Under the pieces are notes generated by a model that saw only the letters and a list, made by a program, of their open reading frames with translations, did not search any database and had not been told where the DNA came from. From Achromobacter sp. AONIH1 (GTDB lineage Bacteria; Pseudomonadota; Gammaproteobacteria; Burkholderiales; Burkholderiaceae_B), in contig NZ_CP026124.1 in NCBI RefSeq assembly GCF_002902905.1, positions 496,001-560,000 of the forward strand: DNA of 64,000 nt. Direction: 5' to 3'. The position numbers were made by a program, and so were the translations under genes. Shown piece by piece: positions 56,291 through 64,000 of the stretch. Position 1 is the first letter of the stretch. Each line of letters begins with the position of its first letter.

Positions 56291-57025
56291 TCAGGCGGAC
56301 CTGACGCCCGCCTGCGCGTCGCTCCAGCCCGGCGCGGCCGCGCTGCTCTCCAGCAAGCGGTCGACGATGGCCAGGATCTGCGCCGCGGCCTGCTCGATAT
56401 GCCGCTCCAGCGCCGCGCCGGCGTCGTCCGCCCGCCCCTCGCGGCACAGCGCGATCAGCGCCATATGCTCATCGTGGGCCTGCTGACGAATGGGCGCGTT
56501 GACGATCTGGAAGCGGAAATAGCGTTCGGACTTTTCATGCAGCGCGCGGATCATGCCCAGCGCCGCCGGCCGCCGCGCCGCGCGGTACAGGTGTTCATGC
56601 AGCTGCCAGTTCAGCTGGCCCCACTGCCTGGGTTCGGCCGCGTCCATGCGCGCCACCACGTCCGAGGCCTGCGACAGATCGGTTTCTTCCAGCAGCGGAA
56701 TCGCCTCGCGCAGGATCCAGGGTTCCAGCCGCAGCCGCAGCTCGAAGAACTCCTGCACTTCCGCGCGCGACAGCATCGTCACGAACGCGCCCCGGTGGGC
56801 GATGGTGTCGACCAGTCCCTCCGCGCTCAACAGGCGCAGCGCCTCGCGCACCGGGATGCGGCTGACGCCCAGCTCCTCGGCGAACAGTTCCTGGCGCAGC
56901 GGTTCGCCCGGCGGGATGTCGCCCGACAGGATGCGGTCCCGCAATACGTCGGCCACCAGTTCCGTCGTGGTCTTGCGCACGATGCGCTGAGGGTTGGCGT
57001 CGGACGGGGAAGAATGTCTGCTCAC
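56291..57025 (-). CDS. GntR-family (FCD) transcriptional regulator
   Basis: The 244-residue protein has a GntR winged helix (TTELVADVLRDRILSGDIPP, LRQELFAEELGVSRIPVREA) and a helical FCD domain with metal-type residues (EFFELRLRLEPWILREAI, NWQLHEHLYRAARRPAAL, AHDEHMALIALCREG). The start is GTG at 57025, preceded by AGAGG; upstream residues in the frame are noise. It is divergent from the DapA-like gene; two TTGGATCCAA palindromes between them are the expected operators. Confidence 0.9.
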   Translation of the reverse strand: MSRHSSPSDANPQRIVRKTTTELVADVLRDRILSGDIPPGEPLRQELFAEELGVSRIPVREALRLLSAEGLVDTIAHRGAFVTMLSRAEVQEFFELRLRLEPWILREAIPLLEETDLSQASDVVARMDAAEPRQWGQLNWQLHEHLYRAARRPAALGMIRALHEKSERYFRFQIVNAPIRQQAHDEHMALIALCREGRADDAGAALERHIEQAAAQILAIVDRLLESSAAAPGWSDAQAGVRSA

Positions 57026-57207
57026 TGCGATAGCCTCTGCTGCAAGGGGCGGGCCAGCATGCCCTGGCCAGGCGACTTCGAACCGCAAGCCGCTTGCGGC
57101 GGACCTCGGCGGCACCCCAGGGTGGCGGCACGCCCGGAATGCGGACACTAGGGGAACCCCGCAGAGACAAGAACGCGCGGATCCCGCAAGCTAGTCACAG
57201 AATTATA

Positions 57208-57217
57208 TTGGATCCAA
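57208..57217. promoter_or_regulatory. GntR operator-like palindrome 1
   Basis: TTGGATCCAA is a perfect 10-base palindrome (preceded by TATA) in the 369-base gap between GntR and DapA-like genes, 183 bases upstream of the GntR start. The same core occurs again at 57318-57327, 110 bases away, so the two can be bound by one dimer type. The rest of this gap shows no gene. Confidence 0.6.
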
Positions 57218-57316
57218 AATCCCTGTCCGTTCCCGATAACGGTTCCAGATGATCCCGTGGCAGCATTTGGCGGGGTGGCACAGGAGATTTCATCGAGTGC
57301 AGGCATACCTCGCCGA

Positions 57317-57328
57317 ATTGGATCCAAT
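57317..57328. promoter_or_regulatory. GntR operator-like palindrome 2
   Basis: ATTGGATCCAAT is a perfect 12-base palindrome followed by ATAAAG, 67 bases upstream of the DapA-like ATG. It is the longer copy of the palindrome at 57208. Lying in the promoter of the DapA-like gene, it should block or recruit transcription there. Confidence 0.65.
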
Positions 57329-57394
57329 ATAAAGTAACCACGATCCGTACCGAATTTCCGCCTGCTTTCTTCCCCATCGCCCAGGAGCGCACAC

Positions 57395-58297
57395 ATGGCC
57401 ATCCAATGGAAAGGCGTTTTCCCCGCCGTCACCACCAAGCTGAAACCGGATTTCTCGCTGGACACCGACGCCATCCGCGCCGGGCTGGAACGCCTGATCG
57501 CCAATGGCGTCAGCGGCGTCGTGATGATGGGCATGGTGGGCGAGAACGCCCAGCTCGCGCCCGAGGAAAAGCTGACCGTGCTGCGCACCGCGCTGGACAC
57601 GGTGCGCGGCCGCGTACCGGTCATCTCCGGGCTGGCGGAAACCAGCACGGCGCGCGCCGCCGCCTACGCCCGCGAAGCCGAGAAACTGGGCGTGGATGGC
57701 CTGATGGTGTTTCCCGGCCTGACCTATAAGTCCGACGCACGCGAGACGATCGCCTTCTACCGCAGCGTGGCGCAGGCCTCGCGCCTCGAGATCCTGCTCT
57801 ACAACAACCCGCGCGGCTATGGCGTGGACCTGACGCCGGACGTGGTGGCCGAACTGCTGGAATCGCCCACCATCACCGCCATCAAGGAGGAGTCCTACGA
57901 CACCACCCGCGTCACCGACCTGGTGTCGCGCTTCGGCGACCGCCTGGCCGTGGTCTGCGGCGTCGACGACCTGATCGTCGAGAGCGCGGCGCTGGGCGCG
58001 CGGGCCTGGGTGTCGGGCATGGCCAATGCCCTGCCCAGGGAATCAGTGCGACTCCTGGAACTGGCCGTGGCCGGCGACTTCGCGCAGGCGCGCAAGCTCT
58101 ACGCCGCGCTGACGCCGCTCTTTCACCTGGATACCGTGGTCAAGCTGGTGCAGCACATCAAGCTGGCCGAGCACCTGATCACCGGCTCGGCCGAGACCGT
58201 GAAGCCGCCGCGCCTGGATCTGGCCGGCGAGGAGCGCGAGCGCACCATCGCCATCGTCAAGCGCACGCTGGAGGACCTGAAGGCGCTGGGCTGCTGA
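57395..58297 (+). CDS. Dihydrodipicolinate synthase/N-acetylneuraminate lyase-family aldolase
   Basis: The 300-residue TIM-barrel has the Schiff-base Lys164 in TITAIKEESYD and Tyr136 in LLYNNPRGYGVDL, with GVSGVVMMGMVGENAQLAPE as the pyruvate loop. The location apart from lysine genes, beside GntR and a Bug protein, points to a catabolic member (a keto-deoxy sugar acid or hydroxy-oxo-acid aldolase) rather than lysine biosynthesis. It is followed 125 bases later by the Bug gene on the same strand. Confidence 0.9.
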   Translation: MAIQWKGVFPAVTTKLKPDFSLDTDAIRAGLERLIANGVSGVVMMGMVGENAQLAPEEKLTVLRTALDTVRGRVPVISGLAETSTARAAAYAREAEKLGVDGLMVFPGLTYKSDARETIAFYRSVAQASRLEILLYNNPRGYGVDLTPDVVAELLESPTITAIKEESYDTTRVTDLVSRFGDRLAVVCGVDDLIVESAALGARAWVSGMANALPRESVRLLELAVAGDFAQARKLYAALTPLFHLDTVVKLVQHIKLAEHLITGSAETVKPPRLDLAGEERERTIAIVKRTLEDLKALGC

Positions 58298-58422
58298 GGC
58301 CCGGCGCACCTACCCGAAGACCCCGCCGGCGCAAGCCGGCCCGCCGTCCGCCGGCGCCGCGGACGGCATTCGATGCAGCGAGATCGGCGCCCCAACCCTG
58401 CTCAAGGCCTCACCCGAATCCC

Positions 58423-59367
58423 ATGAAACTGCTCAACCTGCTCCTGCTTTCCGCCGCCTGCTGCGGCGCCGCCGCCCAGGCCGCGGACAGCTATCCGACC
58501 AAGTCGATCGAACTGGTCGTGTCCTACCAGCCTGGCGGCGGCAGCGACAGCACGGCGCGCGCCATCGCCGACGCCGCGCGTCCGCTGATGCCCCAGTCCG
58601 TGGTCGTGCTGAACCGCCCCGGCGCCAGCGGCTCCATCGGCTGGTCTTATGTGGCCGGCTCCGACGACGGCTACCGCCTGATCCTGATGACGCCCGAAAT
58701 GCTGGTCGTGCCGCTGATGGGCATCGGCAAGGTCACCGTCGGCGACTTCCAGCCAATCGCGCGCTTCACCGACGACCCGTCCTCGATCACCGTGCGCGCC
58801 GACGCGCCATGGCGGACCGCGCAGGAGTTCATCCAGTACGCGAAGGCCAATCCCGGCAAGGTCACGTTCTCCAACGCGGGCAACGGCACCATTCCTCACG
58901 TGGCCGCCGGCGCCTTCGCCGAGACGATCGGCGCACAGCTGGAACACATCCCCTACAACGGCTCCGCGCCGGCCATCATGGGCCTGCTGGCCGGCGACGT
59001 GCAAGCCACCACCGTGGCCTATGCAGAACTGCGCCAGTACGTTGAAAGCGGCAAGCTGCGCACGCTGGCGGTGATGTCGGAAAAACGCGTGGCCGGGCTG
59101 GACGCGCCGACCTTGAAGGAGCTGGGCCACGACCTGCAGTTCAGCGTGTGGCGCGGACTGGGCCTGCCCAAGAACGCGCCGCGAGAGGCGGTGGAGAAAT
59201 GGCGCGCGGTGTCCAGAGAACTGGCCACTTCGCCCAAGTTCCAGGAAACCATGACCAAGCAGAACCTCACGCCGTCCTATGCCGACACGCCGGCCTTCAT
59301 CGCCGACATCGAGCGGCAGAACCAGGCGGTCAAGACGCTGATGCCCAAGCTGAACCTGAAGCAATAG
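58423..59367 (+). CDS. Bug-family (TctC-like) periplasmic solute-binding protein
   Basis: The 314-residue protein has a signal peptide (residues 1-20, AAAQA|ADS) and TctC motifs: ELVVSYQPGGGSDSTARAIA, SVVVLNRPGASGSIGWSYV, HIPYNGSAPAIMGLLAGD and LRTLAVMSEKR. It is the third Bug orphan of the window. Its place behind the DapA-like aldolase under the GntR operators suggests it binds the aldolase substrate. Confidence 0.9.
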   Translation: MKLLNLLLLSAACCGAAAQAADSYPTKSIELVVSYQPGGGSDSTARAIADAARPLMPQSVVVLNRPGASGSIGWSYVAGSDDGYRLILMTPEMLVVPLMGIGKVTVGDFQPIARFTDDPSSITVRADAPWRTAQEFIQYAKANPGKVTFSNAGNGTIPHVAAGAFAETIGAQLEHIPYNGSAPAIMGLLAGDVQATTVAYAELRQYVESGKLRTLAVMSEKRVAGLDAPTLKELGHDLQFSVWRGLGLPKNAPREAVEKWRAVSRELATSPKFQETMTKQNLTPSYADTPAFIADIERQNQAVKTLMPKLNLKQ

Positions 59368-59463
59368 GCGCGTGAAGGCGCGGTCGGCGGCGGCGCCATT
59401 TGCCGCCGGCCCGCCGCGCGGGTATGTTTGAGGGCCCTCCCGCCGCCAGACGAGACCCCGCCG

Positions 59464-59952
59464 ATGTCCTCATCCCCGCCCGCCGTGAACATCTCCGCCA
59501 ACGCCAGCGACTGGCGCGGCCAGGCGCTGTCGAACTTCTGCCTGTCGCCCTTCGTGCTGGACGGCGCGCTGTACGCCTCCATCGAAGGCTTCATCCAGGG
59601 CATCAAGTTTCCCGAGGGTGATCCGGTCCGAGCGGCCGCGTTCCAGGCCAGCGGCTGGGACGCCAAGCGCCTGGGCGACGACGCCCGCCGCGATGCCGTG
59701 CACTGGCAAGGCGCGCGCATCGCCTATGGCTCGCCCGAACACCATCGCCTGATCGAACGCGCCATCCGCGCCCGCGTGTCGCAAAGCACCGGACTGCGCC
59801 AGGCGCTGGCGTCCACCGCGGGCGCGGCGATCGCGCATGAGACCGGCGCGCCCGAGTCGCCCGCCACCTCGCTGCCCGCGACGGTGTTCTGCCACATCCT
59901 GGAGACGCTGCGCGAGGACATCCTGGCGGGCACGCTGCGCGAGGAGGGCTGA
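59464..59952 (+). CDS. Small NADAR-like protein
   Basis: The 162-residue protein contains LSNFCLSPFVLDGALYASIE and GFIQGIKFPEGDPVRAAAFQ, resembling the start of NADAR (YbiA-like) domains, which act in NAD/ADP-ribose-type metabolism. The later conserved 'KF.QN' region is not clear, so the match is partial and function is uncertain. The ATG at 59464 is inside a longer frame and was chosen on the family-like start. It is convergent with the second autotransporter, 7 bases apart. Confidence 0.6.
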   Translation: MSSSPPAVNISANASDWRGQALSNFCLSPFVLDGALYASIEGFIQGIKFPEGDPVRAAAFQASGWDAKRLGDDARRDAVHWQGARIAYGSPEHHRLIERAIRARVSQSTGLRQALASTAGAAIAHETGAPESPATSLPATVFCHILETLREDILAGTLREEG

Positions 59953-59959
59953 AGCCGGC

Positions 59960-62569
59960 TTACCATCGGTAGCCCGCGTCCACCATGCCGCCGTAGCCGT
60001 GCTGGCCGCCCCGACCCTCATAGCCAAAAACGTGGCCGGCCACCAGCAGCCTGTGACTGATCCGCCCCTCGGCCCCCAGGGTCAATTCCAGGCGGTCGCG
60101 CGAGGACGCGGCGGCCAGCGTGTTGGGCCCCATCCGCACGGACGGCGTATTGAAGCGGTGCAGCCAATCCAGTTCCATGAACGGACGCACCGCCGGCGCG
60201 CCCGCAATGGCCGCGGGATACATGCGCACGCCGGCATGCGCGTCCCAGGCGCCGGGGTTGCCTTCGCCCATGCGGGTCCCCTGCAGCACGGCATCCTGCG
60301 CATCGTAGTGGCTGTAGACCAGCTGGACGTGCGGCTCGACAACGAGCGGCCCCAGCGGCGAGCGCTCGGCGAAAGGCTGGAGCGCATAGCCGGTTTCGGC
60401 CGAGGCGCTCCACACCGTGGAGTCATAGCGCGCCGACCCCAGTTCGCTGTCGATCCGGTTGTTGAAGCGGCCGTACTGCAGCCAACCGTCGGCATAGGCG
60501 CCCATGCGGCTGGCGTCATCCTGGTAGTACGTGCCATACACGCCCGCCGAATAGCCGGAGACCTTGCCGCGCGCCCGCGCCTGCGCCGTCGCGCCGCCCG
60601 GCAGCGCCAGGCTGGAGGTGGATGTGCTGCGCGCGCTGCCGTAGCCGCCCATGAGGCCCAGGTGCACCGCCCCCTTGCCGCCCAGCGGCGCGGTCAGCAG
60701 GTCCCCGCCCAGCTGCACGATCTGGCTGCTGCGCTCGATCCCGACACGACCTTCCGCCATGCGCAGTCCGCTGTCCTGGCGGCCCTGCACGCGCGTCCAG
60801 ATACCACGATACGAGGCTCCGCCCTCGGCAGAGGCGTCCCTGGCCTCGCCGCAAGCGCCGCATGACGGCACGCGATCGTGCAGGCCATGGGTGAAGAACG
60901 CGGCGCTGGCCAATTGGTTGCCAATGTAGGCGCCGCTCTCGGGCGACACATTGCGCCAAGGCGCAGCGGCTGGCCGCGAGGCGGGCGCCTGCGGCTGGAC
61001 GGCAAGCTGCGGCGTCATTTCCTGCCGCTGGGCGGGCGCCGGCGGCGCGGGCGTATAAGGCGCGGAGGTCAGATACCAGTCTGGCGCCGCGCCGCCCTGA
61101 CCGCCGCGTACCAGGCTGTATTCGTAGCCGTTCACGGCCAGCGTGCCGGCGCTCTGGCGAAAGCCGGTCGAGCCCGCATCGAGCCGGAAGGCGTCCGGCG
61201 CCGTCGTGCCGCCATGGAGCGTCTGCACCACCCGGATGCCTTGCGTCGTCTGTGCTCCGCTTCCGCCGGCGTTGATGATGCGCAGCGAGGCGCGGCCCGT
61301 GGCCGAACCGCCATCGATCACCAGCCGGTCCGTAGGCGAGGCGTCATCGCCCAGCCGCGTATTCAGCACCAGTAACCCGCCATCGATGTACTGATTGACT
61401 GTCAGGGTCTTGAAGCCGCCCTTGGCGCCCGGCGCCACGAACGCGACCGTGCCGGCGTTGTCCAGCACCGCCAGCGAGGAATCGGCGCGCACGTTCCAGA
61501 CGCTGGACGCATCCAGCGCCAGACGGTTGACGCGGCCGCCGCCGCGCTCGATCAGCGCGCCAGTCAGCACCGAGCCGCGTCCGAGCGTGATATCCGCGCT
61601 GCCGCTTTCGATCAGCACGTCGCCGTGCAGCCGGGAAGCCGCGGCGTTCAGCTGGATGCGCCCTGTTGCGATATCAGGACTCGTGGCGCTGCCGCTGGGC
61701 GTACGCAGGTCGATGGCATCGCCAGAGGACTGCGAGCGCAGCAGCAGCCCACCATCGACCGCGCCGCCAGCGCGCGCGGTGATGTCGGAGCTATCCAGCG
61801 TGAACACGTGATCGCCGCCCGCGGCCAGCAGCGCCTCGCCATCCTGAGTATCGACGCGGCTGCCGCGGGACAGCGTGATGCTGCTGCGACTGCCCGCCAC
61901 GGAGGCGTAACTGGCAATGCCGCGTGCGCGCGCGCCCGTGACGGCAATCTGGGTATTGCTCAGATCCAACACGCCGGTGTCCACGACCTCCGCGCCGGCG
62001 GTGCCCGGCGCTTCCGTAACGATGCGGCTGTCGGCGGCCGAAATTCGCGCGCCCTCCCTCATGGCAAGCAGACCGCTGGCATAGGTGCCATGCGTCAGGA
62101 TGGAGGAATTGATCAGCTCGACCCTGGCATCGGCGCCGTTCGCCAGGGCCCCTATCCCGCCATTGCCGAAGGTCTCGACGGCTACCCCCGTGACATCGAT
62201 ACGCGCGGGACCATTGGAAGAATTGGCATTCAGCCCGAGACCATCGTTGTCGTGGACGGTCACCGTGCTATCCCGCAACGTGGCCGCGCCACCCTGGACG
62301 ACGACCCCGCCCCCCGGAGCGTTCGGCGCTCCGGAATCGCTGACGATGGTGATATTGCTGCCGGTCACGCTGTTGTCGCGACCCCGCACAAGAATCGCCG
62401 GCCCCAGTCCACCGTGGAGGATGCTTTCACCCGGCAGGAGCACGCGATGGCGATCAGGCGAACGGTCATTCACGATGACCATCACCTCGTTGCCGCGACT
62501 GACAAGGGGCAAGGTGACAAGCACTGCGCCGAGCAGCCCCGGCATGAGGAAAGGCGAATATCTGGACAT
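59960..62569 (-). CDS. Pertactin-like autotransporter
   Basis: The 869-residue protein has a signal peptide (to about residue 26), a beta-helix passenger (ILVRGRDNSVTGSNITIVSD, then repeated short coils such as DSTVTVHDNDGLGLNANSSN), a Pro/Gln-rich linker near 500-535 (PYTPAPPAPAQRQEM) and a C-terminal barrel from about 600 (GIWTRVQGRQDSGLRMAEGR) ending in AGYRW. Two cysteines (C570, C573, as SCGACGEAR) lie before the barrel, which is rare. AGGA supports the ATG at 62569. It has no nonsense codon and should be functional. Confidence 0.92.
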   Translation of the reverse strand: MSRYSPFLMPGLLGAVLVTLPLVSRGNEVMVIVNDRSPDRHRVLLPGESILHGGLGPAILVRGRDNSVTGSNITIVSDSGAPNAPGGGVVVQGGAATLRDSTVTVHDNDGLGLNANSSNGPARIDVTGVAVETFGNGGIGALANGADARVELINSSILTHGTYASGLLAMREGARISAADSRIVTEAPGTAGAEVVDTGVLDLSNTQIAVTGARARGIASYASVAGSRSSITLSRGSRVDTQDGEALLAAGGDHVFTLDSSDITARAGGAVDGGLLLRSQSSGDAIDLRTPSGSATSPDIATGRIQLNAAASRLHGDVLIESGSADITLGRGSVLTGALIERGGGRVNRLALDASSVWNVRADSSLAVLDNAGTVAFVAPGAKGGFKTLTVNQYIDGGLLVLNTRLGDDASPTDRLVIDGGSATGRASLRIINAGGSGAQTTQGIRVVQTLHGGTTAPDAFRLDAGSTGFRQSAGTLAVNGYEYSLVRGGQGGAAPDWYLTSAPYTPAPPAPAQRQEMTPQLAVQPQAPASRPAAAPWRNVSPESGAYIGNQLASAAFFTHGLHDRVPSCGACGEARDASAEGGASYRGIWTRVQGRQDSGLRMAEGRVGIERSSQIVQLGGDLLTAPLGGKGAVHLGLMGGYGSARSTSTSSLALPGGATAQARARGKVSGYSAGVYGTYYQDDASRMGAYADGWLQYGRFNNRIDSELGSARYDSTVWSASAETGYALQPFAERSPLGPLVVEPHVQLVYSHYDAQDAVLQGTRMGEGNPGAWDAHAGVRMYPAAIAGAPAVRPFMELDWLHRFNTPSVRMGPNTLAAASSRDRLELTLGAEGRISHRLLVAGHVFGYEGRGGQHGYGGMVDAGYRW

Positions 62570-62825
62570 GAAGGATTCCTGGTCGTGGCGGACTCTTGCA
62601 CGCCCACCACTCAAGCCTGCCAGGCATTCTGAGGATGCGGCCGCGTCCGCAACGGCCTTTGTGTTGCGCTAAGCGACACGATTCCAGTATTTCTAGCCCA
62701 GGAATATCAGACAGTTCTGAAACACTTGGGCCCGTCCGCGCACCTGGGCCGCTCCGCTGCGTCCAACCGCCCGCCCCGCTATCCCTCGCCCTCCTTGAGG
62801 CGCGATGTGAGCATTTCCTTGCCTG

Positions 62826-64000
62826 CTACGATGACGGGAAGATCGGCCCCCCGGAACCGGAACTTGATCCATCCCGTTGTTCCCTCGCCCTGAGCTTCAT
62901 TGCCTCGTCTGCTTCCCGGGCCAGTCGAAAATCCTTGATCAGCTGGAAAATGGTCTGTTCGTTGGCGTTGACGGAACCGCCCTTCCCGTTATCCGACGAC
63001 ATGCCTTGCAGGTCCTTGGAGAAACTCCGGAACTTCTCCATTTCCTTGTTCAGCTTTCTTTTCAGCGCGCCGCTTTTCGTCTCGTCATCGTTGGCGTCTA
63101 TGTTTTTCGTCAGCGCTTGCTCCACCCGTTTGGTGCTTTTCAGCTCTTCGATGATGAGTGCGCTGGCCAGGACTCGCAACTCCGACTTCCTGTCCTCGGA
63201 CACAATCGTCTCCAGCTTCAAGTCGGCCAGCGCCTTCGTCACCGCCTTTCCGACGGGCTCGTTCAACCGCTGGTGGAATTGCTTGTTGTCGTCCTCGCCA
63301 AGGTCATTGTTGTTTTCATCTCTCGGCAGGGCGTTGCCCACGTCTATCGCCAGCGCTTCGTCCCCGCCGACATCTTCAAGCGCTTCATGCACGACGCGCT
63401 CCACGACATGCGCGTACAACAGGACCGATACAGAAGGCGTATCGAACAGCGCCTTGCATTGCGCTTCCAGCGCATTCTCGAACTTGTCAATGCTGCGCGT
63501 ACCACGGCTGGACACGACTCTCACCAAGCCATCCAGGCCTGCGCCGATGCCAACCAGGGTAGTTGCCCAGGCCGCCCACCCCTCCCAGCTTTCAGGCTCC
63601 GTCAAGCGGTACGCGCCGATGACGGCGCCCGTGCCCGCCGACAGGGTGGCAAGAACCGGCACGATGATTTCGTGCAGTTGCCGATGCAGGCCGGCGTTGT
63701 GGTTCATGGCCGCCAGGCCGGCCAACAGATCCTTGCGAATATCCAGAACTTGCCCAAGCCATCGCTCGATCTGGACGGGATCATCCTTCTTCGGCGCATT
63801 GCCGGACTCATCCGCGAATTCCGTGAGCTTCTGCGACAGACGGCCCAAATCGTTGAACAGCTTGTCGCTCAATTGCCTGAAGGAAGCGCGGCGGAGGGAA
63901 CGGAGGTCTCCTGGCCGGCCTAACCAACTGTTCCTTTTGTCATACAGCTTTGTCGCCGCGCGTCCCAGTTCGCGGACCTTGGACTGGTCGTCCTCGTTGA
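62826..64000 (-). CDS. Unrecognised protein, N-terminus beyond right edge of window
   Basis: At least 390 residues are visible on the minus strand; the frame is open to the last base, so the TTG at 63872 is internal and the true start is outside. The sequence is strongly helical and charged, with a hydrophobic pair of segments in the middle (LHEIIVPVLATLSAGTGAVI, then WAAWATTLVGIGAGLDGLVR), then long Lys/Glu/Asp-rich helices and a Ser/Gly tail (SSSGSGGPIFPSS). I do not recognise the family. The DNA is visibly poorer in GC than its surroundings. A secreted or membrane-inserting effector, or a phage-resistance protein, is possible but not shown. Confidence 0.6.
   Translation of the reverse strand, partial: NEDDQSKVRELGRAATKLYDKRNSWLGRPGDLRSLRRASFRQLSDKLFNDLGRLSQKLTEFADESGNAPKKDDPVQIERWLGQVLDIRKDLLAGLAAMNHNAGLHRQLHEIIVPVLATLSAGTGAVIGAYRLTEPESWEGWAAWATTLVGIGAGLDGLVRVVSSRGTRSIDKFENALEAQCKALFDTPSVSVLLYAHVVERVVHEALEDVGGDEALAIDVGNALPRDENNNDLGEDDNKQFHQRLNEPVGKAVTKALADLKLETIVSEDRKSELRVLASALIIEELKSTKRVEQALTKNIDANDDETKSGALKRKLNKEMEKFRSFSKDLQGMSSDNGKGGSVNANEQTIFQLIKDFRLAREADEAMKLRAREQRDGSSSGSGGPIFPSS

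Noticed and set aside
63870..63872. TTG start for the right-edge protein
   Set aside because: The frame continues open to base 64000 with coherent sequence upstream, so this is an internal Leu codon.

Overview
The window is chromosomal DNA of a very GC-rich betaproteobacterium. The gene content points to the Alcaligenaceae (Bordetella or Achromobacter and relatives). The indicators are three orphan Bug-type (tripartite tricarboxylate transporter) solute-binding proteins, two pertactin-like autotransporters, the hemA-prfA-prmC-grxD-ubiX housekeeping run, a sulfite reductase followed by a DUF934 gene, and many LysR, GntR and AraC regulators beside small catabolic operons. Genus is inferred from gene content only.

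Layout. 1-11.4 kb is mainly housekeeping: the end of a LysR gene, a DUF2970 membrane protein, sulfite reductase plus DUF934, metQ with mtnD (methionine uptake and salvage), a DUF6817-like protein, ubiX, grxD, a TetR gene, prmC, prfA, hemA and tRNA-Phe(GAA) with a strong hairpin behind it. 11.5-17.1 kb holds a large autotransporter gene interrupted by one in-frame TAG, with nine 21-residue repeats near its N-terminus; a GAF-LytTR regulator whose frame runs on into its convergent neighbour; and a LysR gene. 17.2-27.4 kb is catabolic: mmsA, then ten minus-strand genes coding for a four-subunit fumarate reductase/succinate dehydrogenase-like complex, a two-subunit class I hydro-lyase, an amidohydrolase, a LysR regulator, a Bug protein and a TauE exporter. 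The complex and the hydro-lyase probably act in sequence on a C4 or C5 dicarboxylate.

27.6-36.6 kb carries an Lrp/LysE pair, an EamA exporter, a Bug protein, an OtnI paralogue, a ZnuD-like zinc TonB receptor with a perfect Zur-like inverted repeat in its promoter, and an MFS-DUF2817 pair. 36.7-47.2 kb is a LysR gene, a hydantoinase/DUF917 pair and, divergent from it, a complete oligopeptide-type ABC transporter with another LysR gene; this looks like uptake and opening of a cyclic amide or peptide-like nutrient. 47.3-54.3 kb is a complete four-carbon acid-sugar (threonate/erythronate) operon, otnC-MFS-otnI-denD-ltnD-otnK, with a GntR regulator at its distal end. 54.5-59.4 kb holds a DJ-1/PfpI enzyme divergent from a GlxA-type regulator, and a GntR gene divergent from a DapA-like aldolase plus Bug protein, with two TTGGATCCAA palindromes between the last pair. 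59.5-64 kb ends with a small NADAR-like protein, a second and intact autotransporter, and a visibly less GC-rich, unrecognised protein whose frame continues off the right edge.

No transposase, integrase, phage gene or CRISPR array was seen. The points most worth checking are the autotransporter nonsense codon, the flavoprotein with Cys at the usual flavin-linking His position inside the dicarboxylate operon, the zinc receptor promoter, the open antisense extension of the LytTR gene, and the unrecognised protein at the right edge.
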